From positions 1 to 47,305 of the IMG/VR virus record IMGVR_UViG_3300044798_000503: 47,305 nt of DNA, one strand, 5' to 3'. A program made the translations under genes and the position numbers. The notes under the pieces are model-generated. The model searched no databases. It saw only the letters and a program-made list of their open reading frames with translations, and was not told the origin of the DNA. Below are positions 31,677 to 39,200 of the stretch, piece by piece. This stretch comes from a virus. How positions within the stretch are numbered: position 1 is the stretch's first letter; every line of letters begins with the position of its first letter.

Positions 31677-32273
31677 CTAGAGGTTGTCGCCGTACCACGG
31701 CCGCGGCGGTGTCGGCGTATAGACGACAGTCAGCGCCCGGCCTCCGTAGTCGCGCCAGGCATCGAGAAACCGCCTCTTCTCGACCCGGATATCCAAGCGC
31801 GGCATGTTGTTGTCGATCAGCACCGCCCATTCCAATTCCGGGAAACCGCCTGGCGTGCGGGCGTAGCCGCAAAACGTGATCGCATGTTGCGGATAGTAGT
31901 GGATCGCCGCGCCCCGTCGGGTATCGCTACACCATTGCAAAAACGATTCGTCTCCCGTGTTGGTGTAGGCGAACAACAGGCCCATCCGGTCAAGCACCGC
32001 CGCCACGGTCTCGACAGAGGCCGCGCCGGCGTGTTGACGCAGCCGCTCGGCCGCCTCGTATTGGCGCTGATGCATCAGGACGCTGATCGTCGAGGCCCAC
32101 ATGCACGACCCGCCGCCGTAGTTTGCCTGCCGCATCTCAACTGGAAGGTCCATCGGCGGGACCGCCGCATAGGGACATTTTCCATCGGGACAATCGCCAG
32201 GCCCGCGCTGCGGATCGTCGCAACCGGCCGCGAGCAGCAGGCAAAACAGCAGCGAGATGAGCTTCGTTTTCAT
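31677..32273 (-). CDS. Papain-fold cysteine peptidase lipoprotein, C39-like (198 aa)
   Basis: Signal sequence with lipobox LLLAAGC: Cys18 is the lipidation site, so it is exported to the envelope. A likely catalytic Cys57 in NYGGGSCMWASTISVLMHQR, His130 in PQHAITFCGYA and Asp/Asn154-155 in VLIDNN give the Cys-His-Asn/Asp order of papain-like folds. Three further Cys precede (CPDGKC). Start ATG 32273 overlaps the stop of the upstream gene (ATGA). A phage-encoded envelope protease is a plausible lysis or entry factor; that is inference. Confidence 0.75.
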   Translation of the reverse strand: MKTKLISLLFCLLLAAGCDDPQRGPGDCPDGKCPYAAVPPMDLPVEMRQANYGGGSCMWASTISVLMHQRQYEAAERLRQHAGAASVETVAAVLDRMGLLFAYTNTGDESFLQWCSDTRRGAAIHYYPQHAITFCGYARTPGGFPELEWAVLIDNNMPRLDIRVEKRRFLDAWRDYGGRALTVVYTPTPPRPWYGDNL

Positions 32274-32914
32274 TGCCACGGGAAGGGATTGGGGACCACG
32301 GAATCGTCCATCGACTCATCAGCCGTCAACAGGTATTGGAAATGGTCGATCTGTTCCTGCGAATAGAAGACCGTTCCGAGGTAGAGCATCGGTGTCCAGT
32401 CGAGATCGGCCGGCGCCACGTCCGCATCGAAGGTCTTCACCGGCGGGACGCCCCCTTGTCGCAAGGCGGCGTGTACTAGTTCGCTGCAAAACCGATCGAC
32501 CCGGGGATCGTCGCTATTCGGCGTGGCGAAAACGATCCAGCCCAGCCGCCTTCTGGCCCAGATCCGCAGGATGTGCCTCCAGCCGTAGGCGGTCCCGGCG
32601 GCGCGGACCATAAAATCCCAGGCCCTGTCTCCCCGATAACCGCGGGTCTGCGGTCGAAAGACATCATAGCTTCCCGGTTCGCGGATGACCTCCTCGCTGA
32701 AGGGTACGATCCGCGCGCCCCGCTTCTCGCGTGTCTCGGCGATCGACAGGCAATGATCGGAGGCCCACCCAAGCATGGTCGCATGGGTATATTGCCCGCC
32801 GGTCACGCGCCGGATGGCGGCCGAAAAGGCCGACTGGCCTCGGCAGAGCGCGACGTCCCCGTCCCGGAGATCGTCGCGAATGGCTTCGTAGGAAACGGGG
32901 ACGATGGTTCGCAT
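32270..32914 (-). CDS. Permuted papain-like amidase/peptidase, YiiX-type (C92) (214 aa)
   Basis: Motif order is His first, Cys later: RDGDVALCRGQSAFSAAIRR at 17-36, then TGGQYTHATMLGW with His44, and FCSELVHAAL with Cys143. This is the circularly permuted NlpC/P60-like arrangement of the C92/YiiX group. No signal peptide, so it acts in the cytoplasm or reaches the wall with help of a membrane protein. Coupled by a 4-bp overlap to the lipoprotein peptidase. Together they are the best candidates for cell-wall or envelope attack; no classical lysozyme or amidase is visible. Confidence 0.75.
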   Translation of the reverse strand: MRTIVPVSYEAIRDDLRDGDVALCRGQSAFSAAIRRVTGGQYTHATMLGWASDHCLSIAETREKRGARIVPFSEEVIREPGSYDVFRPQTRGYRGDRAWDFMVRAAGTAYGWRHILRIWARRRLGWIVFATPNSDDPRVDRFCSELVHAALRQGGVPPVKTFDADVAPADLDWTPMLYLGTVFYSQEQIDHFQYLLTADESMDDSVVPNPFPWQ

Positions 32915-32975
32915 GAAGAGTGGGAGAGTGGGGAGGAAGGGATTAGGGATTTGAGATTTGAGATTTTTGCAATCT

Positions 32976-33413
32976 CTAATCCTCAGTCCCTATTCCCTCC
33001 GAACAAAACGGTTCGAGGAGCGCTTGGTCGATCGGAACGGGAATCCGTGGCGCCGGCTCGGCGAACTCGGGAAACGTCTGTTGGGCGGCCCTGCGGGCCC
33101 GGACCTCCTCGTATCGCTGCCGATGGACCGGCTTCAGGTCCAGGCCCATCGGGGGCAGGGGCTTGTCCGGCCGCAGTCGGTTGGCTCGCCTGAAGGCCCG
33201 TGCGTCGGCTTCGATCTCCGGCCCCGGCGTCTGCAGCTCCGGTTCGGTTGCATCGCTCCGCCGCATCCCCGGATGATACTGCCCGTTGGCGATGCGGCGA
33301 ATGGTTCGGATGGAAATGCCGGTCAGTTCGCGGATTTCCCGCCGCGTGATCGCCGGCCCAGCGAGCAGAATCCGCACATGCCCCACATCCAAGGGGTCAA
33401 TCGCTCTCGACAT
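32976..33413 (-). CDS. Helix-turn-helix DNA-binding protein (145 aa)
   Basis: N-terminal HTH: RILLAGPAITRREIRELTGI at about 14-33, then SIRTIRRIANGQYHPG at 34-49, the classic pattern of a homeodomain-like regulator. The C-terminal half is Pro/Arg-rich with no known fold (PLPPMGLDLKPVHRQRYEEV). It lies downstream of a good sigma-70 promoter at 33693-33721. It could be a late-gene activator or a packaging-associated protein. ATG 33413; SD is weak (CAGGACG). Confidence 0.72.
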   Translation of the reverse strand: MSRAIDPLDVGHVRILLAGPAITRREIRELTGISIRTIRRIANGQYHPGMRRSDATEPELQTPGPEIEADARAFRRANRLRPDKPLPPMGLDLKPVHRQRYEEVRARRAAQQTFPEFAEPAPRIPVPIDQALLEPFCSEGIGTED

Positions 33414-33584
33414 CTTGTCTGACGTCCTGTCAGGTCCATCTCGGCGAGAGTGGCGGCCGGCGGCCGGGCTGAACGCGGTGGGCTGTTCTCAGGTTCCGGC
33501 CGCGGCCGCCAGGCGCCGGGATGGGTGCGCCGCGGTGCCGCTGTATTGGAGGTTAGCCGCCCCAGGCGGCCAATGGCAAGCAAA

Positions 33585-33609
33585 GTAAAAGAGGCATCTT
33601 GCCTCTTTC
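33585..33609. repeat. Single family A arm
   Basis: GTAAAAGAGGCATCTTGCCT plus TTT, one self-pairing arm only, in the promoter leader. Confidence 0.8.
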
Positions 33610-33692
33610 GCTTCATCCGCGGAGAAAAGGGGGGGCTAGCGCGACATCCAGCGGCGCTCCGCGACAGCCTTGGAAGCCGGCCGCCCAGGGTT

Positions 33693-33721
33693 CAAAATAG
33701 GACAATTGGCCTAGAATGTCA
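33693..33721 (-). promoter_or_regulatory. Minus-strand sigma-70-type promoter
   Basis: On the minus strand TTGACA (33721-33716) and TATTTT (33698-33693) are separated by exactly 17 bp. Likely drives the HTH, peptidase and membrane-protein genes toward terminase. Confidence 0.65.
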
Positions 33722-33767
33722 AGTGAAAAGTGAATAGTGCAAAGTGAAAAGTGCAAATTTCGCGGAC

Positions 33768-34586
33768 CTACGGCCAGGTGACTACGCAGCGGCGCAGCCC
33801 GCGGCGCTCTCGTTCGATCCGCTTGCGACACGCCGCCGTGGCGTCCTGGCGTCCCGTGACCGGACGGCCGCAACCGCAGCGGCAGTCGATCGACGGGTCA
33901 CGCGGCCCGGCCTGTGCGACGGACTCGGCCAGCACCCGGCCCATCGTGAGCGGTACCCCGTTTCCGACCGCCGACCAGAGAAACCCGCGTGACAGTCCGG
34001 GGAGTCGCAACGATCCCGGCAGGCCCTGGGCGAGGCAATGCCGGCGGAAATCGCCGCCCCGCCTGTACCGCGCCATTGCTGCCGGTTGCGCCCGGGTTGG
34101 CCTCACGGAGCCGCGGTCGGTCACCTTGAGGCGGCGCGGGCGAATAATCCATCCCCTAAGGTGGCCGAACTGGATGTGCCGGGCCCGCAGTTGTGTGCCG
34201 CCGCACTCGAGATCCCAGATGTCCAATCGCTGGACGGTGTAGCCGTCGAGTCGCACGTCGGGGACGCGCGGGACGTTTTCGAGGAGAAACCAAGTCGGCT
34301 GAAGCTCAGTCACGACCCGCAGGTACTCGCCGAGCAAGCGCACGCCTTCGCCGGAGGGCTTGGATCGGCGCGCGGAAGAAAAGTCCTGGCAGGGCGGTCC
34401 ACCGATGATACCGTCGAACCGGCCGGCCAGTCCCTTCGCGTCGAAGTCCTCGATGCGCGTGCCCCATAGAACGTCCGGGCCCGTCACGACACAGAAGCCG
34501 GATTCGCGGAAGGCGCGCCCGAGAAGATCTAGGCCGGGAAACAGCGAGAGGACAAGTTCACCGTGACTGCACGTGGAGTCACTCAT
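33768..34586 (-). CDS. DNA (cytosine-5) methyltransferase (272 aa)
   Basis: Start ATG 34586 (MSDSTCSHGE) is chosen because upstream sequence belongs to a repeat. Motif I: LVLSLFPGLDLLGRAF (11-26). Motif IV: GGPPCQ (62-67), Cys66 the nucleophile. Motif VI: LLENVPR (101-107). Motif VIII: QLRAR (132-136). Motif X: AVGNGVPLTMGRVLAESV near 213-230. The C-terminus adds a Cys-containing tail CRCGCGRPVTGRQDATAACR, probably a zinc-binding extension. The target recognition region is short, so this is a compact phage enzyme. Its target is unknown. Confidence 0.92.
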   Translation of the reverse strand: MSDSTCSHGELVLSLFPGLDLLGRAFRESGFCVVTGPDVLWGTRIEDFDAKGLAGRFDGIIGGPPCQDFSSARRSKPSGEGVRLLGEYLRVVTELQPTWFLLENVPRVPDVRLDGYTVQRLDIWDLECGGTQLRARHIQFGHLRGWIIRPRRLKVTDRGSVRPTRAQPAAMARYRRGGDFRRHCLAQGLPGSLRLPGLSRGFLWSAVGNGVPLTMGRVLAESVAQAGPRDPSIDCRCGCGRPVTGRQDATAACRKRIERERRGLRRCVVTWP

Positions 34587-34621
34587 ACGGATTTTCCGGT
34601 CCGGACGGCCACGGAACCATA

Positions 34622-34666
34622 CCGCCGTTTCCGCCGTGCCGGACCGGCACGCCAGATTCGCCGATG
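34622..34666. repeat. Family F palindromic repeat
   Basis: GTGCCGGACCGGCAC core with flanks CCGCCGTTTCCGCC and GCCAGATTCGCCGATG, in the spacer between the DUF5131 gene and the C5 methylase. The second copy is at 35808-35851. Confidence 0.9.
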
Positions 34667-34693
34667 TCGCCGGCGGCCACGGCAGATCGGGGA

Positions 34694-35572
34694 TTATTGG
34701 AAAACGGGAAATTCTCGACAGCCACGCAAATCCTCCGGCCATTCGTCCGGCCAGTTTCCGGTCTTCATGCGCAGGCGCCATCGCCCGTTTGCGTGGCGCG
34801 AGACCTTCGTTTCGCTCACGAACCGGCCGGCGACAAGGTGACTGAGTGTGTAGGTCGGCACGTTTGGCGCGAGCCAATCGCCGTGCAGATTCTGCCCAAG
34901 CTGTTTGATGAAAAACGGGACGCGCTTTTTTCGGGTATCAGCGGCCAACCGGCGGAACCAGGCCAGATCGCAGGGCCTCGCCCCGACGCCGGTTTCTCCG
35001 CCGGCGATGATCCAATCGACCCAGTTCAATGAAACAGGACCGGTGGCCGGAATGAGATCAATAGGCCCGAGCAGCGGCTCGATCGAGAGAAACCGTCTCG
35101 GCGCCGGGGTCGCCATCAATGCCGGTAAATGGGCCTTGAGGTCGAAGTTCGACGATACCGAACAGCCGGCCCAAATATGCCCGGCGCACGGCCCGTCGAG
35201 TGCGCGCCATTGTTCGCTCATTCGTTCCGTCCTCTTGGTGAGCACCACGTAGGTATGGCGTGGCGCCGCGTGCATCACGTCGAAAATCCGCGTCCGCATC
35301 TCAAATGTCACCTCGTCGTGAAACAGATCGCCCATCGAGCAGACGAAAATCCGGGCCGGCTTGCGCCAATGCAGCGGTTCTTCCAACCGGTCCGTGTGGA
35401 AGGTCACACGAAAGGGGTCCTCGGCGTCGTATCCGAACCGCCCGCGCAGCCGTGGGCTTTCGGCCGCCCGCTTGGCGTAGCAATGCGCGCAGCCCAGGCC
35501 GATCGGAGTACAGCCGGTGATCGGATTCCACACCTTGTCGGCCCATTGGATCTTCGTGTCGGCCATGGTCAT
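34694..35572 (-). CDS. DUF5131 family protein (phage Gp37/Gp68-like), paralogue 1 (292 aa)
   Basis: N-terminal signature IQWADKVWNPITGC, then C-T-P-I-G-L-G-C-A-H-C-Y: Cys21, Cys28 and Cys31 form the C-x6-C-x2-C cluster of the Gp37/Gp68 family. Further family blocks: IFVCSMGDLFHDEV, VVLTKRTERM, and WIIAGGETGVGARPC. Family members are sometimes called radical-SAM-like; the chemistry is not established here. Start ATG 35572 overlaps the Dam stop by ATGA. A second, diverged copy lies at 36605. Confidence 0.88.
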   Translation of the reverse strand: MTMADTKIQWADKVWNPITGCTPIGLGCAHCYAKRAAESPRLRGRFGYDAEDPFRVTFHTDRLEEPLHWRKPARIFVCSMGDLFHDEVTFEMRTRIFDVMHAAPRHTYVVLTKRTERMSEQWRALDGPCAGHIWAGCSVSSNFDLKAHLPALMATPAPRRFLSIEPLLGPIDLIPATGPVSLNWVDWIIAGGETGVGARPCDLAWFRRLAADTRKKRVPFFIKQLGQNLHGDWLAPNVPTYTLSHLVAGRFVSETKVSRHANGRWRLRMKTGNWPDEWPEDLRGCREFPVFQ

Positions 35573-36534
35573 TTTCCCACGGTCATCGGCGTTTTTCTTA
35601 GTGCCTTCCGCCTGGCGATTTCATCCTTCCTTTCGATCGCCCCGGCCGCGGCCCGCAGCCACGTTGCGAGCTGCCGACGATCGACCCCCTCCGCGAGTCC
35701 CGTCAAAATCAGCCGGATTCGCACGTCCAAGTCTGCGCAATGACTGGCCAGGCCGCTATCGTCGGGGAGGAATCGGACCAAGAGCTTACCGCTCACCCGG
35801 GCGCTATCGCCGTTTTCGCCGTGCCGGACCGGCACGCCAGATTCGCCGATGGTGGCCACCACCGCCGTTTCCGCCGATTGGTGATGGAGCACCGACAGCA
35901 ACGCCAGCCGTTTCAGCCGGCCCATCGCCGCCAGGCGTCCACACCACCGCCGCTGTTGGCGTCGGATGTTCTCCCGTTCTCGACAATTGTCCCCCAGATA
36001 CCGGTAATCATGCAGAGCGTCCGGCTCCGGGTAATTCCTCCACAGCACCTCGGTAGACATACCCCCGCCGCGATTGACGACGTCGAATCGCACGCAGTCC
36101 CAGTCCGCGAGGTCCGCCGCGTACAGCGACGAGTCGTAGCCGGAGATAAGAACGCGGCAGCAGAGACCCTGCAGTATTGCTAGCAGCTTCTGATGGTCCG
36201 CCACCATCATTTTGTGGAGGTATCGGTCGCGCGTGGCGCCGAGGTACGGCGGATCGCAATACACCATCGCGTCCATGGGTAAGGTGCGCCCATGCATTCC
36301 CAGCCAATCGATCCCGTCGCCGATCAGGAGTTGGGTCCCCGGCGGTACCATACCGGCGATTGCGGCGATTGCGCCCGGGTCACGGTCGATGCCGATGTTG
36401 ATCTCCGCCGGCCGCTTCAGGCGCAGGATCGCCCCCGAACCAAGAAAGGGCTCGACGTAGATCCGATGCGGCGGCATCTGATTGATGATGCGGTGGTAGG
36501 TCCCTCCCGCATTTTTCCCGCCGGGATATTCCAT
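35569..36534 (-). CDS. DNA adenine methylase, Dam/D12-class alpha (321 aa)
   Basis: Class-alpha order: SAM motif I EPFLGSGA (28-35) then the catalytic motif CDPPYLGA (93-100). Neighbouring features: INIGIDRDPGAIAAI, DWDCVRFDVVNRGGG. Residues about 225-245 (SAETAVVATIGESGVPVRHG) translate a family F palindrome inserted in frame, so this loop is probably not part of the ancestral enzyme. SD is weak at ATG 36534. The 4-bp overlap with the following DUF5131 gene indicates a co-expressed pair. Confidence 0.9.
   Translation of the reverse strand: MEYPGGKNAGGTYHRIINQMPPHRIYVEPFLGSGAILRLKRPAEINIGIDRDPGAIAAIAGMVPPGTQLLIGDGIDWLGMHGRTLPMDAMVYCDPPYLGATRDRYLHKMMVADHQKLLAILQGLCCRVLISGYDSSLYAADLADWDCVRFDVVNRGGGMSTEVLWRNYPEPDALHDYRYLGDNCRERENIRRQQRRWCGRLAAMGRLKRLALLSVLHHQSAETAVVATIGESGVPVRHGENGDSARVSGKLLVRFLPDDSGLASHCADLDVRIRLILTGLAEGVDRRQLATWLRAAAGAIERKDEIARRKALRKTPMTVGK
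35808..35851. repeat. Family F palindromic repeat, in frame inside the Dam gene
   Basis: Same core and right flank as the copy at 34622; another half-copy of the left flank (CCGCCGTTTCCGCC) follows at 35861-35876. Confidence 0.9.
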
Positions 36535-36555
36535 GTGGCCCTATTTCATCCTGCT

Positions 36556-36608
36556 GTGGAAGCGGCATCTTGCCGCTTGTTATGGACGCGGCAGGATGCC
36601 GCGTCTAC
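36556..36608. repeat. Family A element, hetero-armed
   Basis: GTGGAAGCGGCATCTTGCCG, loop, then GGCAGGATGCCGCGTCTAC; spans the gap between the DUF5131 gene's stop and the Dam start. The TAG stop of DUF5131 lies inside it. Confidence 0.92.
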
Positions 36609-37360
36609 TTCAACTCAAAAGGGACCTGGCGAATCCCCAGGTATTTTTCCCACAACGGGTCCGCGGACGGTCGCGGAGAATTCGATCCGGCCTGTTTGAC
36701 GAAGAGCGGGGTACCCGAAACAAAGCAGCGTTCCGCAATCGGCCGGACCCAATCGGAATAACACGGCCTTGCCCCTGGACCCGTCTCGCCGCCAACGATG
36801 ATCCAATTGATGGACCATACCGGAAAATCGACCGGACCGATTAGGGGTTCCGCCGAGACGAACCGGCTCGGCGCTCGGGTACGGTGGAGAAACGGGATCC
36901 GTTGGTCCGCCTGAAACTGATCTTCAACCGAAACGCCCGCCCAAATGTGCGCGGCGCAAGGTCCGTTCCAATTCACGATGCCCCGTCCCATCCGATCGAG
37001 GTCCCGCCATTCCCCGGCCATTCGCTCAGCGCGTTTCGTGAGCACCAAAAACCGATGTCGCGTGGCTGACATCATCGTAGACCAGACCTTCGCCCGAAAA
37101 TCGAACGGAATGTCTTCGTGAAACAGGTCGCCCATCGAGCAGACAAAAATGGCCTTCGGTTTTCTCCATCGCAGTGGATCGGCCATGCGATCGAAATGGT
37201 AGGTGATGCGAAATGGATCCATGGCGTCATACTGGCATCGCCCGGCCAGCCGCCTGGCCATCCGCATGGCGTAGCAGTTCGCGCAGCCCGGCGAGACCCG
37301 GGTGCATCCGGTCACCGGGTTCCACACCTTGTCGGCCCACTCGATTTTCGTGTCGCCCAT
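36605..37360 (-). CDS. DUF5131 family protein (phage Gp37/Gp68-like), paralogue 2 (251 aa)
   Basis: N-terminus MGDTKIEWADKVWNPVTGC, then C-x6-C-x2-C (Cys19, Cys26, Cys29), the same signature as the neighbour at 34694; also IFVCSMGDLFHEDI, LVLTKRAERMAGEW, INWIIVGGETGPGARPC. Clearly homologous to the other copy but with many differences, so an old duplication or two independent gains. It flanks the Dam gene on the other side. SD absent; the leader is a heptamer array. Confidence 0.88.
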   Translation of the reverse strand: MGDTKIEWADKVWNPVTGCTRVSPGCANCYAMRMARRLAGRCQYDAMDPFRITYHFDRMADPLRWRKPKAIFVCSMGDLFHEDIPFDFRAKVWSTMMSATRHRFLVLTKRAERMAGEWRDLDRMGRGIVNWNGPCAAHIWAGVSVEDQFQADQRIPFLHRTRAPSRFVSAEPLIGPVDFPVWSINWIIVGGETGPGARPCYSDWVRPIAERCFVSGTPLFVKQAGSNSPRPSADPLWEKYLGIRQVPFELK

Positions 37361-37373
37361 GTCGGTTCCCAGT

Positions 37374-37408
37374 TTTCAGCTATCAGCTATCAGCTATCAG
37401 CCATCAGC
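37374..37408. repeat. Heptamer array (TCAGCTA)n
   Basis: About five units between the DUF5131 start and the stop of the replication-like gene. Confidence 0.86.
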
Positions 37409-38354
37409 CATCACCCGTGAGTGATGTCCGGTTCCGCCCTGCGGCCAGAAACTCCGCGGCCCAATCATCCGATTCCTGGCGTGCCCGCGACACGTCGAGT
37501 CCGCGTCGGACGATCGCCTGGAGGACGGCCATCGCATTGTGGATCCCGGGCGAGGTCGCGCAGTGGTGGCAGGCCGTCAAAAAACGCTGCTTCGCATCGG
37601 CCGTATCGGCAATCCAGCCGCCTTCGATCCCCGTGCGGAATAGTGCCCGCAGCAGGTGCCAGTCGCGCGAATGCACCGCCGATCGAAGCTGCCCGCCCGT
37701 GAGTCCGCCTACCGCGGCCCATGGTTTTGCCGGGATCGCCGATTCGGCCCCGGCCGATCGGTCAGGTCCGGTCAGGTCGGTCAGGTCGGTCAGGTCGGTC
37801 AGGTCGCTGCGTGACACGTGAACACGTTCACGTTCACGGACACGGTCCACGGACACGGGTTTTAAATTTACGTTATCACGGACACGGAGCGACCTGACCG
37901 GACCTGACCGGACCTGACCGGACCTGACCGGACCTGACCGGACCTGATCGTTTGAAATTATTCTTGCAGGGTCGAACGCTGCAAATTTCGGCGCCGACGC
38001 CGGCGCTTGCGACGGCAGTTGTGCCACTCGCAACCAGTCGACCTCATAGGTCCAAGGCGAGGTCGCCCGGTCGATTGCCAGGACGCCTGCCCGGGCCAAT
38101 TCGATCGCGCCGTCACGCCACGAATTGGGGCTGGCCGAGAGGCGCAACTCCTTGCATCGCTTGCCGATGCGCGACTTGGACGCGGACAGGCGGCTCCGGC
38201 TCTCGTCGCCTAACTGGATCAACTCGCCGTCGGCGGCCAGCAGGCAGAGGACGGCTCGTTGACGCGGTGCCAGGGGTACTGGCCGCAGGTAGGTTTCGAT
38301 CGCACACGCACGCTCATCCGCGGTGGCCAGGTCTAAGGGGAGTTGTCGGTCCAT
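37404..38354 (-). CDS. Putative replication initiator with embedded iteron-like arrays (316 aa)
   Basis: Residues about 25-115 have a winged-helix feel: CKELRLSASPNSWRDGAIEL, then ARAGVLAIDR and a WTYEVDWLRV strand. A repeat-coded linker (about 135-200) has VRSGPVRSGQVRSG and SDLTDLTDLTDLTG, encoded by the 10-bp and 9-bp arrays at 37891-37950 and 37760-37805. The C-terminal helical domain (RDWHLLRALFRTGIEGG, FLTACHHCATSPGIHNAM) is a likely DNA- or protein-binding module. Architecture and internal repeats recall lambda O, but no family match is proved. A third array (38356-38413) precedes the start. Confidence 0.65.
   Translation of the reverse strand: MDRQLPLDLATADERACAIETYLRPVPLAPRQRAVLCLLAADGELIQLGDESRSRLSASKSRIGKRCKELRLSASPNSWRDGAIELARAGVLAIDRATSPWTYEVDWLRVAQLPSQAPASAPKFAAFDPARIISNDQVRSGPVRSGQVRSGPVRSLRVRDNVNLKPVSVDRVRERERVHVSRSDLTDLTDLTDLTGPDRSAGAESAIPAKPWAAVGGLTGGQLRSAVHSRDWHLLRALFRTGIEGGWIADTADAKQRFLTACHHCATSPGIHNAMAVLQAIVRRGLDVSRARQESDDWAAEFLAAGRNRTSLTGDG
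37760..37805. repeat. Five 9-bp iteron-like repeats (GGTCAGGTC)
   Basis: Five exact units (first one followed by an extra C). They lie in the coding region of the putative initiator and face an inverted array at 37891-37950. Confidence 0.9.
37806..37890. promoter_or_regulatory. Possible origin core: inverted repeat plus AT-rich element
   Basis: Between the two arrays: CGTGAAC/GTTCACG inverted repeat (37817-37832), three CGGACACGG copies and an AT-rich run TTTTAAATTTACGTTAT (37860-37876) in otherwise GC-rich DNA. Resembles the layout of iterons with an unwinding element. Inference only. Confidence 0.45.
37891..37950. repeat. Six 10-bp iteron-like repeats (GACCTGACCG)
   Basis: Six units, five exact and the last GACCTGATCG, in opposite orientation to the 37760 array. 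Followed by the AT-rich TTTGAAATTATTC. Confidence 0.92.
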
Positions 38355-38355
38355 C

Positions 38356-38413
38356 GGTCAGGGTCGGTCAGGGTCGGTCAGGGTCGGTCAGGGTCGGTCA
38401 GGGTCGGTCAGGG
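38356..38413. repeat. Six 10-bp repeats (GGTCAGGGTC)
   Basis: 5.8 exact units between the putative initiator start and the stop of the next gene, sharing the core GGTCAGG with the arrays inside the initiator gene. Confidence 0.92.
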
Positions 38414-39163
38414 ATTGTCCCTGATCGTCGGGGTCCCGTAGTAGGTCGGAAGCTTCGCCGCCTTCAGGCGGGAGGCAATGTCGGCCTGGTGGGCCGCCAG
38501 GACGGCTAGCAGTTCGCCCGCCTCCGGCCGGCAATGGATCCGCTGCTGTTGCACGTCATAATCGAGCATCAGCCGGACCGTGTATTCCTGCCGCTCACCG
38601 GGATCGTCATAAAGCGGCACGGAAACGATGAGTTCGTCCGGCAGATCGGCCGTCCCGGTCACTTGCGCCTCGATCGACTTGCCGAGACTCTCCCGGGAGC
38701 GTTCGACGATGCAGGTCGCCGCCGTGTCGACCTTCCAATCCAGCCGGCGGAAGCGGCCGATCGTCGCGGCGTCGACGCGCAAAGAGAACCGCATTGCCCG
38801 GATCAGATCGCGTTGGGACAGGCCGTTTTCGGCCGAGTCCATCGACAGGATCGCCAGTTGCGCGTCGCTCGGGGTGAGGTTAAACAGGGCGATTTCCCGA
38901 CGGTCTGCCGCGTCGTAGACCAGGCACACCTCGTCGTGGTTGTGCCACAACTCGCCCGCGGGGAATGTCTTCGCCCGTTCCAACAGCGAATCGAGCGATA
39001 AAACCCTGTCACTCCGGAGGGCCGGCGGGACCGAGAGTTCCATATGGTCGCCGTTCTGGCAAAACAACGCGAATCGCGGGTCGGGCGATTTGAGGATCTT
39101 CGCCTCGGCCGCGGCGACGGCGGTCGCCTGGATTTGTTGGATGGCTTCTTTGGTCAGGTCCAT
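38408..39163 (-). CDS. DUF2303-like phage protein (251 aa)
   Basis: Start ATG 39163 with SD GAAAGGA about 9 nt upstream; TTG at 39169 is less likely. Sequence: LTKEAIQQIQATAVAAAEAK, then FALFCQNGDHMELSVPPALR and a beta-rich middle (DEVCLVYDAADRREIALFNL). A C-terminal region (VRLMLDYDVQQQRIHCRPEA, then GELLAVLAAHQADIAS) matches the outline of DUF2303 proteins found in phage replication regions, though I claim this tentatively. The stop is in a 10-bp array. Confidence 0.6.
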   Translation of the reverse strand: MDLTKEAIQQIQATAVAAAEAKILKSPDPRFALFCQNGDHMELSVPPALRSDRVLSLDSLLERAKTFPAGELWHNHDEVCLVYDAADRREIALFNLTPSDAQLAILSMDSAENGLSQRDLIRAMRFSLRVDAATIGRFRRLDWKVDTAATCIVERSRESLGKSIEAQVTGTADLPDELIVSVPLYDDPGERQEYTVRLMLDYDVQQQRIHCRPEAGELLAVLAAHQADIASRLKAAKLPTYYGTPTIRDNP

Positions 39164-39200
39164 AGTCAAAGTCCTTTCAAGCAGGGGTTATCAAAAGGGT

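Larger units (their letters stand above)
33414..33767. other. Leader region with minus-strand promoter and repeats
   Basis: About 350 bp with no gene. It holds the promoter at 33693-33721, a family A arm pair (33585-33609), GC-rich palindromic runs (GGCCGCGGCCGCC) and an (AAGTGAAA)n-type repeat (33720-33758). Confidence 0.7.

Noticed and set aside
37760-38413. Possible CRISPR array
   Set aside because: Units are 9-10 bp and directly adjacent, with no unique spacers and no cas gene. They are tandem repeats, not CRISPR.
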